Assembly (NCBI GenBank): GCA_017560175.1
Contig: JAFYOK010000281.1
Location: 1-9,983, forward strand
DNA from: Clostridia bacterium
GTDB taxonomy: Bacteria > Bacillota > Clostridia > Oscillospirales > Butyricicoccaceae
Direction: 5' to 3'
DNA length: 9,983 nucleotides
The notes under the pieces are model-generated. The model worked only from the letters and a program-made list of their open reading frames with translations. It had not been told where the DNA came from and searched no databases. Positions 6,251-9,983 of the stretch are shown in pieces. The translations under genes were made by a program, and so were the position numbers. Each line of letters opens with the position of its first letter. Position 1 is the first letter of the stretch.

Positions 6251-7489
6251 TCAGGAGTAGACCACCGAGAATCCGGGGTACATACTGATGGGATTGACAT
6301 AGTCACCATTCTTGATGACTTCGAAATGCAGATGGGGGCCGGTGGAATAACCTGTGGAGCCGACATAACCGATGATGGTGCCCTGAGAAACCTTCTGTCC
6401 CTTGCTGACGGCCATCTTGGACATGTGGGCATAAAGGGTGGCAACGCCGCCGCCATGACTGATGACGACATAATAGCCGTAAGCAGAATTGTAACCGGCA
6501 GTGGTAACTGTACCTGCATTGGCAGCATAGATCTTTGTACCCTTGGATGCACGCAGGTCGATGCCGGTGTGCAGCTTATAGACCTTGGTGACCGGATGGG
6601 TACGCATACCATACTTGGAAGTAACGACATTGTTGGCCGCAGGCAGAGGCCACATCATATTGCCGCCGACATAGGTGGCATTTGCGCTCTGCTTGGCCAG
6701 CTCGTTGATGGCATTTTTGATTTCTTTGGAGAGCTTATCCTCAGCCGCCTCGATTTCAAGGTACTTGGCCTTGGCATCGCCTTCGGCAGCTTCGATGGTC
6801 TTCATCTGAGCACTGCGCTCATTGTAGCTGCTCTCCAGTTCTTTTTTATTGGCTTCCAAAGAAGCCTTGACTTCAACAGCTTCGGTGCGGTCGGTTTCCA
6901 GAGATGCCTTCTGTTCGGCGATCAGCTCTTTAAGGGCCTTCAGCTCTTCAAACAGCTTCTTCTCATATTTGGAGATCTGGGAAATGACCTCATAACGGCT
7001 GAGAAAATCGGAAAAATCATCGCTGGACAGCAGGATGGAAAGATAGCTCATGGAGCCGTTCTCATACATAAAGCGTACGCGGCTGCGCAGCTTTTCATAC
7101 TGCACGGCTTCCTTGGCTTCACTGTCGGCCAGTTCGATTTCCTTGATGCCGATCAGCTCATCCAGTTCGGAAATGAGGCTTTCCTGAAGCTCCAGTTCTT
7201 CCTCTGCCGCTTCGATGGCGGCATCCAGCTTATTGATCTCATCCAGAACGGAAGCCTTCTTGCTGCGGATGCTGTTGAGCTCCGACTTGGCACTGTTCTT
7301 CTTGCTGGTAATGCCCGACAACTGATTCTTCAGGGCATTGACCGAAGACTGGGTGACTGCGGCACGAACCGGCAGCGCACTGAGAACGACCGATGCGATC
7401 ATCAGAAAGGCCAGCACACCTGCGATGACAGCGGCAAAACGCTTGGCGTTTGCCTGACACTTGTTATAATCTACGTATTTTTTAGACAT
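6251..7489 (-). CDS. Secreted coiled-coil M23 (LytM) peptidase, EnvC-like FtsEX partner
   Basis: This is a predicted cell-wall endopeptidase of 412 residues that cuts peptide cross-bridges of peptidoglycan. A basic N-terminus and hydrophobic stretch (~18-42) ending LPVRAAV look like a signal peptide with cleavage near 43/44. Residues ~45-270 are a long coiled coil rich in Lys, Glu, Ala and Leu, with a FMYENGSMSYLSILLSSDDF break at ~140-159 that is typical of EnvC/PcsB/CwlO coiled coils. The C-terminal LytM domain (~278-402) keeps all metal and catalytic residues: HTGID (His307, Asp311), YAH (His355) and PHLHFE (His386, His388). E. coli EnvC, in contrast, has a degenerate LytM domain, so this protein may itself be an active hydrolase. 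It begins 6 nt after the ftsX stop with no clear ribosome site, suggesting translational coupling. Control by FtsEX is inferred from neighbours and architecture. Confidence 0.92.
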   Translation of the reverse strand: MSKKYVDYNKCQANAKRFAAVIAGVLAFLMIASVVLSALPVRAAVTQSSVNALKNQLSGITSKKNSAKSELNSIRSKKASVLDEINKLDAAIEAAEEELELQESLISELDELIGIKEIELADSEAKEAVQYEKLRSRVRFMYENGSMSYLSILLSSDDFSDFLSRYEVISQISKYEKKLFEELKALKELIAEQKASLETDRTEAVEVKASLEANKKELESSYNERSAQMKTIEAAEGDAKAKYLEIEAAEDKLSKEIKNAINELAKQSANATYVGGNMMWPLPAANNVVTSKYGMRTHPVTKVYKLHTGIDLRASKGTKIYAANAGTVTTAGYNSAYGYYVVISHGGGVATLYAHMSKMAVSKGQKVSQGTIIGYVGSTGYSTGPHLHFEVIKNGDYVNPISMYPGFSVVYS

Positions 7490-7495
7490 GATGCA

Positions 7496-8377
7496 TTAAA
7501 CTCTGAGGAACTTGCGGATGGTCAGCGTACTGCCGAGGATGCCGATGATGATACCGGAACCCAGCAGAAGGGGCAGCAGGCTCTGCCACAGCTGGTCGAA
7601 TCCGACCATGGTGAAGAGGCCCGAGCTGGCGACCAGCTTTTCGGTAATATATCCGTAAACACCCCATTCGGTCAGCAGAGCGAGGATACCGCCCAGCAGG
7701 CCGAGGGTCATACCTTCAACAACGAAGGGTGCACGGATAAAGCCGTCGGTGGCACCGACCATTTTCATAATGGCGATCTCATCCTTACGGGAGAACATGG
7801 CCAGCTTGATGGTGTTGGAAATGATAAAGATGGAAACAGCGCCCAGCAGTGCAACCAGTGCGTAGGAAACGGCATTGACGACCGTTTTGATCTGGATCAG
7901 ACGATCGGAGATTTCCTTTTCGCTGTTGGTGGCACCAACGCCTTCGATCTTTTTGATGGCTTCAACGGTCTCGTCATGCAGGGCAACATCCTTCATAACT
8001 ACGCGATACTCGTCACGCAGAGGATTGTCTTCCCTCAGCTCTTCCATGATGTAGGCATCTTCACCCATCATTTCCAGATAATTGTCAAAAGCCAGCTCTT
8101 TCGGTACAAAAACGCAGGTTTCTACGTTTTCTATCGCTGCAATGGCATTGCTCAGCCCCATGGCTTCTTCACGGGTCATGGTCTCCTCAACAAAGACAGC
8201 GATCTCATTCTGGGCTGCCAGACCATCGATCAGCAGCTCGATGTTATAAGCCACCAGACTGAAGGTACAGATGATGAGCAGACATGCACCAATAACGGTA
8301 ATGGCCGCAAAACTCATCAGGCCATGAAGGCGGATGCTGGCCAGACCTTCTCTGATAAAATACCCGAAATTGGGCAT
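7496..8377 (-). CDS. ftsX: Cell division ABC transporter permease-like protein FtsX
   Basis: FtsX is the membrane subunit of FtsEX, which passes ATP-driven conformational change to extracellular peptidoglycan hydrolases. The 293-residue protein has the family layout: cytoplasmic N-terminus (YFIREGLASIRLHG), TM1 at ~21-45, an extracellular domain at ~50-165, then TM2 (~167-190), TM3 (~219-240) and TM4 (~264-285). The cytoplasmic loop FSRKDEIAIMKMVGAT (195-210) is a hallmark. I chose the ATG at 8377, 4 nt after the ftsE stop, because the protein then begins like other FtsX proteins. An in-frame ATG at 8401 overlaps ftsE and adds eight residues; the much longer open frame to 8494 is ftsE shadow. 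The ribosome site is weak (GAAGAA within the ftsE end), so coupling to ftsE translation is likely. Confidence 0.95.
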   Translation of the reverse strand: MPNFGYFIREGLASIRLHGLMSFAAITVIGACLLIICTFSLVAYNIELLIDGLAAQNEIAVFVEETMTREEAMGLSNAIAAIENVETCVFVPKELAFDNYLEMMGEDAYIMEELREDNPLRDEYRVVMKDVALHDETVEAIKKIEGVGATNSEKEISDRLIQIKTVVNAVSYALVALLGAVSIFIISNTIKLAMFSRKDEIAIMKMVGATDGFIRAPFVVEGMTLGLLGGILALLTEWGVYGYITEKLVASSGLFTMVGFDQLWQSLLPLLLGSGIIIGILGSTLTIRKFLRV

Positions 8378-8381
8378 GGTT

Positions 8382-9077
8382 CTATTCTTCAACTTTTTCA
8401 TCCAAGTAATACCCACCGGTCCTGTCACTGATGATCGAACCCCGCTCGATGGCAATGACGCGCTTCTCCAGCTGGTTAACCAGCTCTCTCTCATGGGTGA
8501 CGACCAGTACGGTGGTACCCAGCATATTGATCTTCTCCAGAAGCATCATCAGTTCGACCGAACGGGAGGGATCGAGGTTGCCCGTCGGCTCGTCGGCAAT
8601 GATGACATCGGGATTATTGACCAGGGCGCGTGCGATGGCGACGCGCTGCTGTTCGCCGCCCGACAACTGATGGGGCAGGCGGCGGGATTTGTTTTTCAGA
8701 CCGACCAGCTCCAGCACGTAGGGTACGCGCTTCTTAATGATTCGCGACGGCGTACCAACGGCACGCATAACAAAGGCCACGTTTTCATAGACGGTCTTAT
8801 TTTCGATCAGACGGAAATCCTGGAATACAACGCCGATGGTACGGCGCAGATAAGGGATATCCTTATGACGCAATGTGCTGATGTCAAAGCCGTTGACCAA
8901 CACCCTGCCCTGTGTGGGCTTGAGCTCGGCAGACAGCAGCTTGATCAGCGTCGACTTGCCCGAACCGGACGGGCCGACAACAAAAACAAACTCGCCGTCT
9001 TCGATGGTGAGGGAAACGCCGTTGAGCGCCCTCGTGGTGCCGTCGTAGACTTTGTAGACTTCCTGTAATTCAATCAT
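8382..9077 (-). CDS. ftsE: Cell division ATP-binding protein FtsE
   Basis: FtsE is the cytoplasmic ABC ATPase of the FtsEX complex. Its 231 residues contain all ABC motifs: Walker A GPSGSGKST (35-43), Q-loop Gln86 in VVFQDFRLI, signature LSGGEQQR (138-145), Walker B VIIADEPTGNLD (158-169) with catalytic Glu163, and H-loop His195 in VVTHER. The FQDFRLI and EPTGNLDP segments are typical of FtsE. The ATG at 9077 lies 6 nt after the stop codon of the upstream regulator gene, and the intervening TTAAAA contains no Shine-Dalgarno sequence, so translation may be coupled to that gene. ftsX follows after 4 nt. Confidence 0.97.
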   Translation of the reverse strand: MIELQEVYKVYDGTTRALNGVSLTIEDGEFVFVVGPSGSGKSTLIKLLSAELKPTQGRVLVNGFDISTLRHKDIPYLRRTIGVVFQDFRLIENKTVYENVAFVMRAVGTPSRIIKKRVPYVLELVGLKNKSRRLPHQLSGGEQQRVAIARALVNNPDVIIADEPTGNLDPSRSVELMMLLEKINMLGTTVLVVTHERELVNQLEKRVIAIERGSIISDRTGGYYLDEKVEE

Positions 9078-9083
9078 TTTTAA

Positions 9084-9983
9084 TTAGTAGTTCTCTCTGG
9101 ATTTCAGATACTGCTTGACCATCAGCGCGGTCTTGAGAACGATGGCGTTATCAAACTCCCGCAGATCAAGGCCGGTCAGCTTCTTGATCTTTTCCAGACG
9201 GTAAACCAGTGTGTTGCGGTGGACGAACAGTTTTCTCGATGTCTCGGAAACGTTCAGGTTGTTTTCAAAGAACTTCTGAATGGTGAACAGAGTTTCTTCA
9301 TCCAGCGACTCGATGGAGCCCTTCTTGAAAACTTCCGAAAGGAACATTTCGCAAAGGGGTGTGGGCAGCTGATAGATCAGACGGCCGATACCCAGATTTT
9401 CGAAGCTGATGAGGGTCTTGTCGGAATAGAAGACCTGACCGATATCAACGGCCATCTGTGCTTCCTTGAAGGAACGTGCGATATCCTTGAGCTGTCCGGC
9501 AACGGTACCCATACCGATAATATGCTGAACGCCCAGTTCTTCGCTCAGGCAGGTGTCGACCGACTTGCCGACCTTGACGATTTCCTTCTGGTCGCCGGTC
9601 TTGAGTTCCTTGACCAGGACGACTTCGTTCTCGTTGATGGTGATAGCGAAATCCTTCTGACGGTCGGGGAACAGACGGACCAGGGCTTCGACGACCTGTG
9701 CATCCTGGCGATCGTTCAGACGGATCAGATAGACGGCGCGCTTGGCGTCGTTCTGGAAATGCATTTCACGGGACTTGATATAAATGTCGCCGGTGAGGAT
9801 ATTGGAGAGGATGATACGCTTGATAAAGGCGGCACGATCGTGCTTCTCTTCATAAAGCGACTTGCTGTTGGAAATAGCAATGGATGCCAATGCACATACG
9901 GTTTCGGCCAGTTCACCCTGATTTGCGCAGAAAGTTGCATACTCAACGCCATTCTCATAGCCCTTGAGCTGCTGGAACATATA
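9084..9983 (-). CDS. PucR/CdaR-type helix-turn-helix transcription regulator (5' end cut by window edge)
   Basis: This is a predicted DNA-binding regulator. The visible part is about 299 codons, and the frame stays open to the window edge, so the N-terminus is probably missing (relatives run ~360-400 residues); the Met at 9980 should not be taken as the true start. Counting from that Met, residues ~78-190 resemble the GGDEF-like central domain of CdaR relatives (AVYLIRLND; GMGTVAGQLKDIARSFKEAQMA). Residues ~227-293 are the C-terminal HTH_30 domain, with NLNVSETSRKLFVHRNTLVYRLEKIKKLTG (given here as positions 241-270, helix-turn-helix with the RNTLVYRL recognition region). Such regulators often sense small metabolites through an N-terminal domain, which is not visible. 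The gene is 6 nt upstream of ftsE and likely in the same transcript; whether it controls the cluster is unknown. Confidence 0.88.
   Translation of the reverse strand, partial: YMFQQLKGYENGVEYATFCANQGELAETVCALASIAISNSKSLYEEKHDRAAFIKRIILSNILTGDIYIKSREMHFQNDAKRAVYLIRLNDRQDAQVVEALVRLFPDRQKDFAITINENEVVLVKELKTGDQKEIVKVGKSVDTCLSEELGVQHIIGMGTVAGQLKDIARSFKEAQMAVDIGQVFYSDKTLISFENLGIGRLIYQLPTPLCEMFLSEVFKKGSIESLDEETLFTIQKFFENNLNVSETSRKLFVHRNTLVYRLEKIKKLTGLDLREFDNAIVLKTALMVKQYLKSRENY

Noticed and set aside
4735..6288. A 517-codon plus-strand open frame opposite the S41 protease gene
   Set aside because: It is a codon-bias shadow: the minus strand encodes a complete S41 protease with catalytic residues, signal segment and ribosome site.
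6239..8431. A 730-codon plus-strand open frame across the M23 and ftsX genes
   Set aside because: It runs antisense over two recognisable genes and their junction, has no ribosome site and no recognisable domain.
8378..8494. Longer N-terminus for FtsX starting at 8494 inside ftsE
   Set aside because: The extra residues are not FtsX-like, the start is deep inside ftsE, and the ATG at 8377 gives the normal FtsX N-terminus and spacing.

Overview
The window is a gene-dense bacterial segment in which every supported gene lies on the minus strand. It holds eight genes, two of them cut by the window edges. Transcription runs from high to low coordinates, so the biological order is: PucR/CdaR-type regulator (partial), ftsE, ftsX, M23 peptidase, S41 protease | greA, lysS | DUF401-type membrane protein | argG (partial). 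The FtsE/FtsX/M23/C-terminal-protease cluster, the adjacent greA and lysS, strong GGAGG-type ribosome sites and moderate GC content (about half, by eye) suggest a Gram-positive anaerobe of the Clostridia, probably a gut Oscillospirales-type organism. That placement is inferred from gene order and protein style; no marker gene fixes the genus.

Region by region. Positions 9983-6251 carry a tightly packed putative operon (4-6 nt gaps) encoding a transcription regulator, the FtsEX ABC complex and a secreted coiled-coil LytM peptidase. After a 100-nt gap that holds an imperfect palindrome comes the exported S41 protease (6150-4873), followed by a clear terminator at 4808-4854. Next, a near-perfect sigma-A promoter (4721-4750) drives greA (4658-4188) and lysS (4124-2133), which ends at a terminator at 2086-2115. 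The DUF401 gene (1975-764) has its own extended -10 promoter and ends at a 15-bp hairpin (724-757). Finally, argG starts at 604 behind a good extended -10 promoter, with an inverted repeat lying between its -35 and -10 boxes, and runs off the left edge.

How the genes work together. FtsE (ATPase) and FtsX (membrane) form a complex that in other bacteria gates peptidoglycan hydrolase activity during division or elongation. The adjacent coiled-coil/LytM protein is the likely hydrolase partner and keeps its zinc ligands. The S41 protease may process or turn over a cell-envelope protein, perhaps this hydrolase. GreA and LysRS serve transcript cleavage and translation. ArgG makes argininosuccinate for arginine synthesis.

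Most of the window is housekeeping. I see no phage, transposon, CRISPR, rRNA, tRNA or defence system. The most unusual points are the C-terminal tRNA-binding domain and cysteine-rich linker fused to LysRS, the FtsEX-M23-S41 cluster led by a PucR-type regulator, and the possible operator in the argG promoter. No stretch over 300 nt lacks a gene; the largest intergenic spaces are about 160-210 nt and are described below.
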